Assembly: GCF_011758805.1 (NCBI RefSeq)
Contig: NZ_JAANOW010000001.1
Coordinates: 1,550,001-1,614,000, forward strand
Length of the DNA: 64,000 nucleotides
Source of the DNA: Mycolicibacterium fluoranthenivorans
GTDB lineage: Bacteria; Actinomycetota; Actinomycetes; Mycobacteriales; Mycobacteriaceae
Direction: 5' to 3'
Shown here: piece after piece, positions 19,343 through 27,951 of the stretch
Numbering within the stretch: position 1 is the stretch's first letter
Layout of the letters: every line of letters starts with the position of its first letter
Notes under the pieces: generated by a model
What the model was told of the DNA's origin: nothing
What the model saw: only the letters and a program-made list of their open reading frames with translations
The model's database searches: none
Translations under genes and position numbers: made by a program

Positions 19343-21355
19343 TTACCAGTGCACCCCTGGAATCAGTCGGACGGCCCGCTTCACCGGGCGGGGTACCCGG
19401 GCGGTACGCGCGGCGCGGACCGCGCGCTTGGGGCGGCGCGGCACCGGGGGCGGCGAGTCGAGGGCAGGTTGCGGTGCGGCCTCACCCCGCGCCGCCGCGG
19501 AATCCGGGTAGCCCAGGTAGATCTGATGGAGCACTCGCCGCGACAACCGGGGAGTGAAATAGGTGCCCAGGTCGGCCAGGGTGCCGACCGGGGTGTCGAT
19601 CCGGGCCGGCTTCTCCACCAGGCCGCGGACCACCATCGCGGCTGCGTGCTCGGCGGTGATCGGCGGTATCGGATTGAGCCGGCGCGACGGCGCGATCATC
19701 GGCGTGCTCACCAGCGGCATATGGATATTGGTGAACGTGATGTGGTCCGACAACGTCTCGGTGCCGACCACTTCGGAGAAGGCGTCCAGGGCTGCCTTGC
19801 TCGGTAGGTACGCACTGTACTTGGGGCTGTTGGCCTGCACCCCCGCGCTGGACACGTTGACCACATGGCCGAAACGTCTTTCGCGCCAATGGGGTAGCAG
19901 TGCCAGCACCATGCGGACCGCACCGAAGTAGTTGACCGCCATCACCCGTTCGTAGTCGTGTAGGCGATCGGTGGAGGCCGACACCGACCGGCGGATGGAC
20001 CGGCCCGCGTTGTTCACCAGATAGTCGACGTGCCCGAACCTGCCCAGGATGTCCTTGACGGTGTGCTCCACCGACGACGAATCGGTGACATCACAGGTGA
20101 AGGCGTGGGCCTGACCGCCCGCGGCACGGATCTCGGCGACCAGATCGTCGAGCGCGTCGGCGCTGCGCGCCAAGGCGAACACCGTCGCCCCGCGCTGAGC
20201 CACGGCGACGGCCGAGGCGCGCCCGATACCGCTGGAGGCCCCGGTGATGATGACGTGCCGACCGACCAACGGACCGCCCGGGTCATCGCGGCGGGCCCGG
20301 TCCGGGTCCAGGTGTTCGGCCCAGTAGCGCCACAGCTTCGGGGCGTAGGAGGCGAAATCGGGAACCTCGATCCCGGTGCCGCGCAACGCCTCTTCGGTCC
20401 GGTCCGCGGTGAAGGTGGGCGCCAGGTCGACGACGTCGAGGATCTCGGCGGGGATGCCGAGCTGAGTGGCCGCCATATCGCGCAGCACCTTGGCCCGACC
20501 GGTGGCCTTGAGCACCGGTGTCACCGTCGCCGTCGGCAGGGATCCGCGCAGCGGCGGCAAACCTGCTTCCTTGGCCACCCCGCGGTAGATCCCGCGCAGG
20601 CCAATGGTTTTCGGTGCGGTCAAGTGGAAGGTCTGCCCGTCGCGCCCGGGGCTGTGCAGGAGCGAAACGATCGCTGAGACCACGTAGTCGACCGGCACGA
20701 TGTTGGTGCGGCCCGTATCGGGCAGCACCATCGGGGTGAAGCGGGGGAGCACGGCGAGCTTCGCGAGAATCCCGAAGAAGTAGTACGGCCCGTCGACCTT
20801 GTCCATCTCGCCGGTGCGGGAGTCGCCGACGACCACCGCGGGCCGGTAGATCCGGTGCCGCAGCCCGCTGCCGCGAACCAGTTGTTCGGCCTCGAACTTG
20901 GTCTGGTGGTACGGCGTCGGAAGGTTCTGGGCGACGTCGAAATCGTCCTCGGTATAGACGCCCGGATAGCTACCGGCCACCGCGATCGACGACACGTGAT
21001 GCAGGGTGGCGTCCAGGCGCCGGGTCAGCTCGATGACGGCGTTGGTGCCGTCGACGTTGGCGGCGCGCTGCGCCGCCTCCGGAGCAGTGATGTCGTAGAT
21101 CGCCGCGCAATGCACCACGTGATCGATATCCCCGAGTTCGGCGATCGCGTCCTCGCTGAGGCCCAGGCCGGCTTCTGCCAGGTCTCCTACCAGCGGTTTC
21201 GCCCGGGGTCCCCAGGTCTGGGCGAGCTGCTCGAACCGGCCGAGCGATTCCCGTCGCACCAGCACCCACACCTGCGCGTCGTCGCGGTCATGCACGAGCT
21301 GGGACACGATGCGGCGGCCGATAAACCCAGTACCGCCGGTAACGACATAATTCAT
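19343..21355 (-). CDS. acrA1: two-domain fatty acyl-CoA reductase (AcrA1-like, SDR fusion)
   Basis: A 670-aa protein with two Rossmann modules. The N-terminal extended SDR/thioester reductase-like part (about 1-360) starts NYVVTGGTGFIGRRIVSQL and carries the YHQTKFEAEQLV active-site Tyr/Lys. The C-terminal classical SDR (about 365-600) has HVIITGASSGIGRASAVAVA, NNAGRSI, and catalytic Ser/Tyr/Lys in VNVSSAGVQ and YLPSKAALDAF. A basic tail ends the protein. The family reduces fatty acyl-CoA to aldehyde or alcohol, feeding wax ester synthesis. In M. tuberculosis a cyclopropane synthase gene lies between this gene and iunH; it is absent here. Confidence 0.87.
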   Translation of the reverse strand: MNYVVTGGTGFIGRRIVSQLVHDRDDAQVWVLVRRESLGRFEQLAQTWGPRAKPLVGDLAEAGLGLSEDAIAELGDIDHVVHCAAIYDITAPEAAQRAANVDGTNAVIELTRRLDATLHHVSSIAVAGSYPGVYTEDDFDVAQNLPTPYHQTKFEAEQLVRGSGLRHRIYRPAVVVGDSRTGEMDKVDGPYYFFGILAKLAVLPRFTPMVLPDTGRTNIVPVDYVVSAIVSLLHSPGRDGQTFHLTAPKTIGLRGIYRGVAKEAGLPPLRGSLPTATVTPVLKATGRAKVLRDMAATQLGIPAEILDVVDLAPTFTADRTEEALRGTGIEVPDFASYAPKLWRYWAEHLDPDRARRDDPGGPLVGRHVIITGASSGIGRASAVAVAQRGATVFALARSADALDDLVAEIRAAGGQAHAFTCDVTDSSSVEHTVKDILGRFGHVDYLVNNAGRSIRRSVSASTDRLHDYERVMAVNYFGAVRMVLALLPHWRERRFGHVVNVSSAGVQANSPKYSAYLPSKAALDAFSEVVGTETLSDHITFTNIHMPLVSTPMIAPSRRLNPIPPITAEHAAAMVVRGLVEKPARIDTPVGTLADLGTYFTPRLSRRVLHQIYLGYPDSAAARGEAAPQPALDSPPPVPRRPKRAVRAARTARVPRPVKRAVRLIPGVHW

Positions 21356-21853
21356 GCGGTCATGGTCGTCCTCGGGGCGCCGGACGTCAACTGGCGATTC
21401 TCAGGCATGTACGTCATCACCATCGCACTCGCCCGGATTGGCGACTACCTGGGTGGCCGAGTGGGTCTCCGCCTCACCTTTGACGGAGACTCCAACCTTG
21501 GCGTCCTCATCGCCAGCCGTCCACCGCTGACCGGCAGCGACTTTGTCGATCACGGTGTTCTAGTCGGGCTTCAGCTATTTCAGCTCGGGTGAATGGCCGC
21601 ATTGGGCGAGAATGCCGTTGCGTGAGATCGCTGTGGCGTTCAGCTCGCTCGGTGCCAGCCGTCGGCTGGCTGTGGAATTGTCCACGTGGTCGCCGCCAGG
21701 CTGGGTCATGGCGGAGCCCGGCAAAGATCGGTCGGTGTCGGGTTGACGCGTCAGTCGGCATATGCGATGGTCGTACAGAGTGTGCGTCAGGGTGAAACAC
21801 CGGGGGGTGTGTTCAGTCGCGGGATGGCTGAACACAGGGTTGGGGGTCTATCC
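21356..21853. other. junction region between acrA1 and the Crp/WhiA cassette
   Basis: About 500 bp without a convincing gene. A short minus-strand frame at about 21409-21558 (GTG start, 49 codons) has ordinary codon use but no recognisable family. At 21809-21835 GTGTTCAG and CTGAACAC form an 8-bp inverted repeat with an 11-bp spacer, about 20 bp before the first gene of the cassette; it may be an operator. TTGACG at 21743 is a -35 candidate without a well-spaced -10. Confidence 0.4.
21809..21835. promoter_or_regulatory. inverted repeat before the Crp/WhiA cassette
   Basis: GTGTTCAG (21809-21816) and CTGAACAC (21828-21835) face each other across 11 bp. The site is not the usual TGTGA-N6-TCACA Crp site but is placed where an operator for the cassette would be expected. 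Function is inferred from position only. Confidence 0.35.
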
Positions 21854-22546
21854 ATGATGACGAATACGGTGCTCTGTGATGCGCAGGTGACACCCGACGG
21901 TGCTGTCGTGGTGATCGAGGATGTCGGTGCTCGTGGCGTGCCGGGGCTCTATGCGCACGAGGCGATGGGCTGTGTCGTGACTCCGCCCCGACCTATGCAT
22001 GCGATCTGGGTGCACACCATGAGCATGCTCGACGGTGAGCTTCTCGGTCACCAGGTTCGGGTGCGGGTCCTGGTCGGCACCGACACCCGAGGACTTGGAA
22101 GGCCGGTGTACCGAGGTGAGTTCACTATTGCCAGTGGGGTTTTGGCGATCGGTGAGGCCCGCAACCCGGATCGCCAGCTGTTGTTCGGAATCCCCGCCAC
22201 ACTGCGGGTCACGGTGCTGGTGGAGACCGCCGACGAGGTGATCCACTTCAGCGATCCGCCGGCGGACTATCCGGTCTCGGGTCCCACCGATGTCACCGTG
22301 CTCATCGAGGACAACCCTGGCTTCACCCACGCGGTGAGCAACACCGTCCTGCGCCGGCAGTGGTGGCTTCGATGGCCGGCGATTCGCCGCAAGCTTCACC
22401 GCAGTTCCCGGCCACCGGTGCCCCTCCGACGAAAGGATCGCTGTGCGCATTCAGGTTTCACCGCTGTGTGTACGGCCGATGTTCCAGGGGGCCGGGCTGT
22501 ACCGGGCGCCGAGATCCCGAAAGGCCCTGCTGCGGAAGCGAGATGA
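21854..22546 (+). CDS. hypothetical protein, first gene of the Crp/WhiA cassette
   Basis: A 230-aa protein that I do not recognise. The first 155 residues are rich in beta-forming stretches (DGAVVVIEDVGARGVPGLYA, VRVRVLVGTDTRGLGR, LRVTVLVETADEVIHF, TDVTVLIEDNPG), with no signal peptide or membrane span. The last 60 residues are basic and low in order (WPAIRRKLHRSSRPP and RRKDRC). ATG 21854 has GGGGG upstream; ATG 21857 and 21824 are alternatives. Its stop overlaps the next start as ATGA, so it is translationally coupled to a small membrane protein, followed by two regulators. Confidence 0.6.
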   Translation: MMTNTVLCDAQVTPDGAVVVIEDVGARGVPGLYAHEAMGCVVTPPRPMHAIWVHTMSMLDGELLGHQVRVRVLVGTDTRGLGRPVYRGEFTIASGVLAIGEARNPDRQLLFGIPATLRVTVLVETADEVIHFSDPPADYPVSGPTDVTVLIEDNPGFTHAVSNTVLRRQWWLRWPAIRRKLHRSSRPPVPLRRKDRCAHSGFTAVCTADVPGGRAVPGAEIPKGPAAEAR

Positions 22547-22737
22547 GTGCCGCTGTCTGGCGCATTGTCGTTGTTCTCGCGTGGGTGGCCGCGCTGATAG
22601 CGTTCGCCGCCGCCGTGTTACGGGCTCACGAGAGCGAGGCCGCCCACAGTGGGCCGTCGGGGCCATCGTTGGCGATGACGAAAAGTGTTGTTACACCGAC
22701 ACGTTTGGCATCCGCAGAGCACATCGATTGGGGATGA
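22543..22737 (+). CDS. small single-pass membrane protein
   Basis: A 64-aa protein with one clear hydrophobic helix (VWRIVVVLAWVAALIAFAAA, about residues 5-25), followed by a short polar tail with HESEAAHSGPSGPS. The start ATG overlaps the upstream stop (ATGA), and the Crp-like gene begins 21 bp downstream. No family is recognised. The position suggests a membrane partner of the cassette. Confidence 0.55.
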   Translation: MSAAVWRIVVVLAWVAALIAFAAAVLRAHESEAAHSGPSGPSLAMTKSVVTPTRLASAEHIDWG

Positions 22738-22758
22738 GGACGCTGCACGGGGATATCA

Positions 22759-23436
22759 GTGGATAGCGTGGTGCGCCGTGCAGCCATTTTTCATGGGGTG
22801 GGTACCGAAGCGGTCGACGCACTCGCTGGTCAGCTCATGCCGATCGACTTCGATCAGGGCACAGTGATCTTCGCCAAGGGCGACAGCGGGGATCGGCTGT
22901 ACATCATTGCCTCGGGCAAAGTGAAGATCAGCGACGCCACCACCAGCGATCGAGAAAGCATCCTCGCGGTCATGGGGCCCTCGGACATGTTCGGTGAACT
23001 CGCCTTATTCGATCCTGGTCCACGCACCTCCACGGCCACCGCGATCACTGACGTCCGCACTGTGTCGATGGACCGGGCGGTCCTGCGCAGCTGGATTAGT
23101 GGTCGGCCCGAAATTTCCGAGCAACTGCTGCGTGTCCTGGCCCGGCGACTACGCCGAACCAACGACGCCATCATGGACCAGATCTTCACCGACGTCGCAG
23201 GTCGTGTCGCCAAACAGCTTCTGCATCTGGCGCGGCAGTTCGGCACGCAACAGGGCTCGGTCCTGCGGGTCCATCACGGTCTGCGGCAAACCGAACTAGC
23301 TCAGCTGGTCGGCGCGTCCAGGGAAACGGTCAACAAGACCTTGGCCGACTTCGCGGTCCGGGGCTGGATCCTGTTCGACTCCAGCGGCCTGACCATCCTC
23401 GATACCCAGCGACTCGTTGCACGAGCGGCAAAGTAG
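22759..23436 (+). CDS. Crp/Fnr family cyclic-nucleotide regulator (second Crp type)
   Basis: A 225-aa close relative of mycobacterial Crp. The N-terminal cyclic-nucleotide-binding domain has FAKGDSGDRLYIIASGKVKI and the phosphate-binding cassette FGELALFDPGPRTSTATAI, with Arg and Ser/Thr kept. The dimer helix is followed by the HTH region RQTELAQLVGASRETVNKTL (about residues 175-195). It probably binds cAMP. GTG 22759 is used. It lies in a four-gene unit with a WhiA paralogue rather than alone, so it is likely an extra copy and not the housekeeping Crp; this is inferred from context. Confidence 0.9.
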   Translation: MDSVVRRAAIFHGVGTEAVDALAGQLMPIDFDQGTVIFAKGDSGDRLYIIASGKVKISDATTSDRESILAVMGPSDMFGELALFDPGPRTSTATAITDVRTVSMDRAVLRSWISGRPEISEQLLRVLARRLRRTNDAIMDQIFTDVAGRVAKQLLHLARQFGTQQGSVLRVHHGLRQTELAQLVGASRETVNKTLADFAVRGWILFDSSGLTILDTQRLVARAAK

Positions 23437-23439
23437 TCC

Positions 23440-24426
23440 ATGCCATCAACGCAACCGGTGAACCTGGTCAAAGACGAGCTCAGTTCCGTAGCGGTGGCAA
23501 GGGCACATGCCCGCAAGGCTGAGGTCGCGGCGATGCTACGGCTGGCCGGTGGGCTCGCCATCATTGGCAACAAGGTCGTCGTCGACGCCGAACTCGATCA
23601 CCTCCCGAGTGCCCAACGCCTGGTCAGCGCTGTCCATACCCTTTACGGCTCCATACCGGCGCTGCACACCATGCGAAACAGCACGCGTAGCAGCGACCAC
23701 TACCTACTGCGCGTCACCCACGCCGAGAACCTCGCCCGGCAGACCGGGCTCATCGACCACCGCGGACGACCCATCAGCGGGATGCCCCCGTGGATCATCC
23801 GTGGTACCCGCGACGAGGTCGAAGCGGCCTGGCGCGGAGCGATTCTCGCTACCGGGCGCCTGTCGTTGACCGGGCATCGCCAAGGGCTCACCGTGTCCAG
23901 CCCGGGCCCGGAAGCGGCGCTGGCACTGGTCGGCTTGGCGCGCCGGCTCGGGGTCACTGCGCAGCGACGCGAAGACCGCGGGCGCGACTGTATCGTCGTG
24001 CGCGGCGACGACGCCGTGACCACACTGCTGGCGCAAATCGGAGCGCCACAGACAAGTACCCAATGGTCGAATCGGCGCCACCACCATCGGCTCGCATCCC
24101 AGACCGGAACCGGACGAAGCCCCACCTTTGAGTCGGCGAACACCAGGCGCGCGGCCGCGGCGGCAGCCGAGTCCACAGCACGTGTGCAGCGAGCGATGCA
24201 CATCCTGGGTGACACCGCACCCGAACATCTCAAAGAGGTCGCAGCGCTACGCCTGGCCAATCCCGGCCTGACGTTGACCGAATTGGGTGGCCGCGCCCAG
24301 CCACCGATGACCAAAGACACTGTTGCAGGCCGAATTCGACGACTACTGAACCTGGCCGACCGGACTGCCGCACGAGCTGGGATCCCCGACACCGGTGCAT
24401 CGACCTTCGGCATCCTGCCGGGGTGA
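23440..24426 (+). CDS. WhiA paralogue (sporulation-type DNA-binding protein)
   Basis: A 328-aa protein, the full length of WhiA. The N-terminal homing-endonuclease-like fold has VKDELSSVAVARAHARKAEV, MLRLAGGLAIIGNKVVVDAE, RGRPISGMPPWII, and SSPGPEAALALVGLARRLGV. The C-terminal HTH has LRLANPGLTLTELGGRAQPP followed by MTKDTVAGRIRRLL. The middle segment that in housekeeping WhiA reads about [20 protein letters not shown] is altered here (SNRRHHHRLASQTGTGRSPT). The housekeeping whiA normally lies next to uvrC and yvcK, neither present here, so this is a divergent second copy. It starts 3 bp after the Crp gene. Confidence 0.9.
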   Translation: MPSTQPVNLVKDELSSVAVARAHARKAEVAAMLRLAGGLAIIGNKVVVDAELDHLPSAQRLVSAVHTLYGSIPALHTMRNSTRSSDHYLLRVTHAENLARQTGLIDHRGRPISGMPPWIIRGTRDEVEAAWRGAILATGRLSLTGHRQGLTVSSPGPEAALALVGLARRLGVTAQRREDRGRDCIVVRGDDAVTTLLAQIGAPQTSTQWSNRRHHHRLASQTGTGRSPTFESANTRRAAAAAAESTARVQRAMHILGDTAPEHLKEVAALRLANPGLTLTELGGRAQPPMTKDTVAGRIRRLLNLADRTAARAGIPDTGASTFGILPG

Positions 24427-24441
24427 CGCTGGTGTGGGACT

Positions 24442-24471
24442 GGCCGGCTCGATGCCCGCATCGAGCCGGCC
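24442..24471 (+). terminator. terminator of the Crp/WhiA cassette
   Basis: GGCCGGCTCGATGC (24442-24455) and GCATCGAGCCGGCC (24458-24471) are perfect 14-bp arms separated by CC, 16 bp after the WhiA-like stop. There is no T-run, as usual in mycobacterial hairpins. It closes the cassette. Confidence 0.6.
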
Positions 24472-24659
24472 CGATGCGGGCTTATGGGATATGACACGAA
24501 TCTGAGACAGATTCCATTGAATCTCGTGAGATAACCCTCCCGAATCGCCGCAGCTCAGCGCATCGCCATATGACAAAGGATCTGAGAATCTACAGTCAAC
24601 TAGCGTCTCGACACGAGCTCGTCACACCGCCTCGCCTGACGAAAAAGGGAGACCCCGCC

Positions 24660-25532
24660 ATGCCGATCGATCCGCGCGCCGTCGGCGCCACAACCGATCC
24701 CCAGGACTTCACCTGGACCGACCGCGACACCCTGCTCTACGCACTCGGGGTGGGCGCCGGCGTCGACGATCTGGCCTTCACCACCGAGAACAGTCACGAC
24801 ATCGAACAACAGGTGCTGCCCACCTTCGCGATCATCGCGTGCTCACCGTTCGCGGCGGCGCTCAAGATCGGCAGCTTCAACTTCGGCATGCTGCTGCACG
24901 GGTCCCAGGAGATCCGGCTGCACAAGCCGCTGCCCCCGGCCGGCCGGCTGCGTGTGCACTCCGAGGTCGCCGATATCCAGGACAAGGGTGAAGGCAAGAA
25001 CGCCGTGGTGATGCTCAAGGGCTACGGCGCCGACCCGGAGACCGGCGAGGTCGTGGTGGAAACCCTGACCACGGTGGTGATCCGCGGCGAAGGCGGATTC
25101 GGCGGGCAGCCCGGCCGGCGACCGACCGCCCCCGAGTTCCCCGACCGGGCACCCGATGCGACGGTGGCCCTGCCCACCCGCGAGGACCAGGCGCTGCTGT
25201 ACCGGCTCTCCGGCGATCGCAACCCGCTGCACAGCGACCCCTGGTTCGCCCAGACCCTGGCCGGCTTTCCCAAGCCGATCCTGCACGGCCTGTGCACCTA
25301 CGGGGTGGCCGGCCGCGCGCTGGTCGCCGAACTCGGTGGCGGTGACGCGACGAAGGTCCACGCGGTGGCCGCCCGCTTCAGTTCGCCGGTCTTCCCCGGT
25401 GAGACGCTGACCACCTCGATCTGGCGCACCGAGGACGGGCGCGCGGTGTTCCGCACCGAGGCCGCCGCGCCGGACGGATCCGGTGCGCGGGTGGTCCTCG
25501 ACGACGGGGCCGCCGAGTACTCGAGCCGATGA
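24660..25532 (+). CDS. htdY: MaoC-type (R)-3-hydroxyacyl-thioester dehydratase
   Basis: A 290-aa double hot-dog hydratase/dehydratase like mycobacterial HtdY (Rv3389c). The N-terminal half binds the substrate (NFGMLLHGSQEIRLHKPLPP). The C-terminal half carries the active-site hydratase-2 motif YRLSGDRNPLHSDPWFA with Asp/His, then FPKPILHGLCTYGVAGRAL. It hydrates trans-2-enoyl-CoA or dehydrates (R)-3-hydroxyacyl-CoA. ATG 24660 follows AAAGGGAG. The stop overlaps the universal stress gene as ATGA. In M. tuberculosis the gene lies close to acrA1; here the Crp/WhiA cassette separates them. Confidence 0.92.
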   Translation: MPIDPRAVGATTDPQDFTWTDRDTLLYALGVGAGVDDLAFTTENSHDIEQQVLPTFAIIACSPFAAALKIGSFNFGMLLHGSQEIRLHKPLPPAGRLRVHSEVADIQDKGEGKNAVVMLKGYGADPETGEVVVETLTTVVIRGEGGFGGQPGRRPTAPEFPDRAPDATVALPTREDQALLYRLSGDRNPLHSDPWFAQTLAGFPKPILHGLCTYGVAGRALVAELGGGDATKVHAVAARFSSPVFPGETLTTSIWRTEDGRAVFRTEAAAPDGSGARVVLDDGAAEYSSR

Positions 25533-26446
25533 GACTGGTTGTCGGATATCTGGCCACCCCCGGTGGCGCTGATGCGCTGGCACTCGGAGTCCGGTTCGCG
25601 CGGACTCTGGGTGCCGAGATCGAGTTGTGCGTCGTGCTGCCGCCGGACCGGATGGTGCCCGCACTGGTGAATGCCGGTGGTTACGAACAGGTGCTGTCCC
25701 GGCAGGCGCAGGAATGGCTCGCCGAGGCGATGGCCGGTGTGCCTGCCGATGTCGTGGTGAACCCGCACGTGAGCTTCAGCGATTCGTTCGCCGACGGGCT
25801 GATCCGTGAGACGCTGCGACTGGATGCCGTGGCCATCGTGGTGGGTGGCGCCGGCGGCGGCCTGGCCGGAAGGTTGTCGCTGGGCTCGGTGGTCAACGAA
25901 CTGCTGCATTCGGCACCCGTTCCGGTGGCCGTGGCACCCAGGGGAATTCGACTCTCCGGCGTCGAACGGGTCCGTGAGGTCACCTGCGCACTCGGTGAGC
26001 GCGCCGGCGCCGACGTGCTGCTGGACACGGCGGTGGCGGCCAGCCGGGCCGCGGGCACGCCGCTGCGACTGGTCTCTCTGGTGGCGCTGGACCCGATGCT
26101 GGGTGGGCTGCGCAGCGACGACCCGGACGCGGTGCGTGAACACGCCCTGACGCATGGACGCCAGGTGCTGGACGCCGCCAAAGAATCTCTGCCGAAGGAC
26201 TTTCCGGTGACGGCGACAGTGACCGATGGCTCGACCGTGGAAGACGCAGTGAACAAGCTGCCCTGGCGCGACGGCGATCTCATCATGGTCGGGTCCAGCC
26301 GGCTGGCCGCGCCGCGCAAGCTCTTTCTCGGATCGACCGCGGCCAAGATACTGCGCGTCGTCGAAGTCCCGATCGTCGTGGTTCCCCGAACCCCGTACCG
26401 GGACGAGGGCAGCATGAGTCCGGAGATCGTCGGCCGGGCGCCGTAA
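25529..26446 (+). CDS. universal stress protein with tandem UspA domains
   Basis: A 305-aa protein with two UspA folds: about 1-140, ending in the ATP motif GGAGGGLAGRLSLGSVVNELL then SAPVPVAVAPRG, and 150-290, ending MVGSSRLAAPRKLFLGSTAA then VEVPIVVVPRTP. The nucleotide loop form G-2x-G-9x-G-S/T is visible in both halves, so ATP binding is likely. It is co-translated with htdY (ATGA). Mycobacterial proteins of this kind respond to hypoxia and stress. Confidence 0.9.
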   Translation: MRLVVGYLATPGGADALALGVRFARTLGAEIELCVVLPPDRMVPALVNAGGYEQVLSRQAQEWLAEAMAGVPADVVVNPHVSFSDSFADGLIRETLRLDAVAIVVGGAGGGLAGRLSLGSVVNELLHSAPVPVAVAPRGIRLSGVERVREVTCALGERAGADVLLDTAVAASRAAGTPLRLVSLVALDPMLGGLRSDDPDAVREHALTHGRQVLDAAKESLPKDFPVTATVTDGSTVEDAVNKLPWRDGDLIMVGSSRLAAPRKLFLGSTAAKILRVVEVPIVVVPRTPYRDEGSMSPEIVGRAP

Positions 26447-26579
26447 CGCTAGACGGTATGGGGTGACCGTCGGCGTTTGTGGCAGGGGGTTGCGGGCCGG
26501 GGCCTCGCTCACCCATGTTCGTGGGTTACCGGGTGGGTAGTGGTCCGCCCGGTCTATCCAACAGTGGTGGGAGGCCCCG

Positions 26580-27671
26580 GTGTTCACTGAGCGTACGAGT
26601 ATTGGGCTGGACGTGCACGCACGTTCTGTCGTGGCCGCAGCGATTGACGGCGTCACCGGGGAGGTGATCCGGGCCAGGTTGACGCCGTCCTATGAGCACA
26701 TTCAGTCGTGGATTGCGGAGTTGCCTGGTCCGGTGGCGGTGGCCTATGAGGCGGGCCCAACCGGCTTCGGGCTGTATCGGGCACTGACCGATACGGGCGT
26801 CAGATGCGAGGTCGTGGCGCCGTCAAAGCTGCACAAGCCCGCCGGGGACCGGGTAAAGACCGATGCGCGGGATGCGCTGCATCTGGCGCGTTTACTGCGC
26901 CTGGACGAGGTCACCTCGGTGTCGATCCCCAGTGTGAACCAGGAAGCTGCCCGTGATCTGGTACGTGCACGCGAAGACTGCCGCGGTGATCTGATGAGGG
27001 CACGGCATCGACTGTCCAAGCTGCTGCTACGCCACGGCATCGTCTACTACGAAGGTGCGGCCTGGACCGATGCGCACGATCGGTGGCTCAGGAGCCGGGT
27101 GGCACCGCAGTTGCCGACGCTGGCGACCCGGATGGCCTTCGATTCCGACTACGAGCAGGTGTTGATGTTGCAGGCCAGGCGCCGAGGTCTGGACTCGGCG
27201 ATCGAGAACATCGCCACCGACAGTGAGTTCACCCCCGTGGTGCGCAGGATGTCCTGCCTGCGCGGGGTGGGCACGTTGACGGCGTTCGCGTTGGCAGTCG
27301 AGATCGGCGACTGGAACCGGTTCACCGGCAACACGATCGGTGCGTTCATCGGGCTGGTGCCCTCGGAGTCCTCGTCGGGTTCCACGCGATCGCAGGGACC
27401 GATCACCAAGACCGGAAACACTCACGCGCGCCGACTACTGGTCGAAGCCGCCTGGCATCACCGACCCAAGTATCAGGCGCGAGCGGTCATGCGTGCACGG
27501 TGGGAGAAGGCCCCCGCGGCGGCCCGTGCTCGCGGTCACGAGGGCAACCGTCGTCTGCACAACCGGTGGGTGGATTTCCTGGCGCGGCGCAAGCGGTCCA
27601 CCGTGGCCAACGTTGCGATCGCCCGTGAACTGGCCGGCTGGTGCTGGTCACTGGCGGTCATGGACGACTGA
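26580..27671 (+). CDS. IS110 family transposase
   Basis: A 363-aa DEDD transposase. The N-terminal RuvC-like domain shows IGLDVHARSVVAAA (first Asp), VAYEAGPTGFGLYRAL (Glu), and KTDARDALHLARLL (Asp pair). The C-terminal Transposase_20 domain shows MSCLRGVGTLTAFALAVEIG, FIGLVPSESSSGS, then GPITKTGNTHARRLLVEAAW, with the conserved Ser. GTG 26580 follows GGGAGG. The frame is complete, so the copy could be active. IS110 family enzymes are now known to be guided by a structured RNA from the element ends; the left flank was not folded here. Confidence 0.93.
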   Translation: MFTERTSIGLDVHARSVVAAAIDGVTGEVIRARLTPSYEHIQSWIAELPGPVAVAYEAGPTGFGLYRALTDTGVRCEVVAPSKLHKPAGDRVKTDARDALHLARLLRLDEVTSVSIPSVNQEAARDLVRAREDCRGDLMRARHRLSKLLLRHGIVYYEGAAWTDAHDRWLRSRVAPQLPTLATRMAFDSDYEQVLMLQARRRGLDSAIENIATDSEFTPVVRRMSCLRGVGTLTAFALAVEIGDWNRFTGNTIGAFIGLVPSESSSGSTRSQGPITKTGNTHARRLLVEAAWHHRPKYQARAVMRARWEKAPAAARARGHEGNRRLHNRWVDFLARRKRSTVANVAIARELAGWCWSLAVMDD

Positions 27672-27886
27672 CCGCCACCTGACTGCTTCCTCGCGAGCAC
27701 GGTGGTAGCAGCGCGTGGATCGACCCGCGACCCAACTATGAGCAGACCTTCGGGTCGACGCTCGACACTAGACCCGCGGATGCGATCCAGCCGAAACCCC
27801 GTCCTGCGGTAGCCAACCCGCGAATATCAGTCTGACCGCGCGTCGCCAACGACACGCTCACCACACGGACTCGCCAAGGAAGCAAC

Positions 27887-27921
27887 GAGGCGCCGTCGGG
27901 GTAGCTCCCCGACGGCGCCTC
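27887..27921. terminator. hairpin at the right end of the IS110 element
   Basis: GAGGCGCCGTCGGGG (27887-27901) and CCCCGACGGCGCCTC (27907-27921) are perfect 15-bp arms with loop TAGCT. It could stop transcription of the transposase gene and of the convergent DUF222-HNH gene, or be part of the element's end structure. Confidence 0.65.
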
Positions 27922-27951
27922 CCCATGCCCCTTGACAAAGTTCTCTACATA

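Larger units (their letters stand above)
26455..27950 (+). mobile_element. IS110-type insertion sequence (boundaries approximate)
   Basis: A single transposase gene (26580-27671) with about 125 bp of left and 280 bp of right non-coding sequence. IS110 elements lack terminal inverted repeats and usually target duplications, so the ends are estimated. The right flank holds a 15-bp-stem hairpin (27887-27921) and then CCTTGACAAAG, an outward -35 box. In this family such a box can join a -10 on circle formation to drive transposase expression. The right end would lie at or next to the stop codon of the DUF222-HNH gene (27952). Confidence 0.7.

Noticed and set aside
21409..21558. 49-codon minus-strand frame after acrA1
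   Set aside because: Codon use is acceptable but no start signal or family is visible. It may be a remnant or chance.
20855..21592. Long + strand open frame across the acrA1 gene and the region after it
   Set aside because: It is mostly antisense to the clearly coding reductase gene and has no family features; high GC keeps such antisense frames open.
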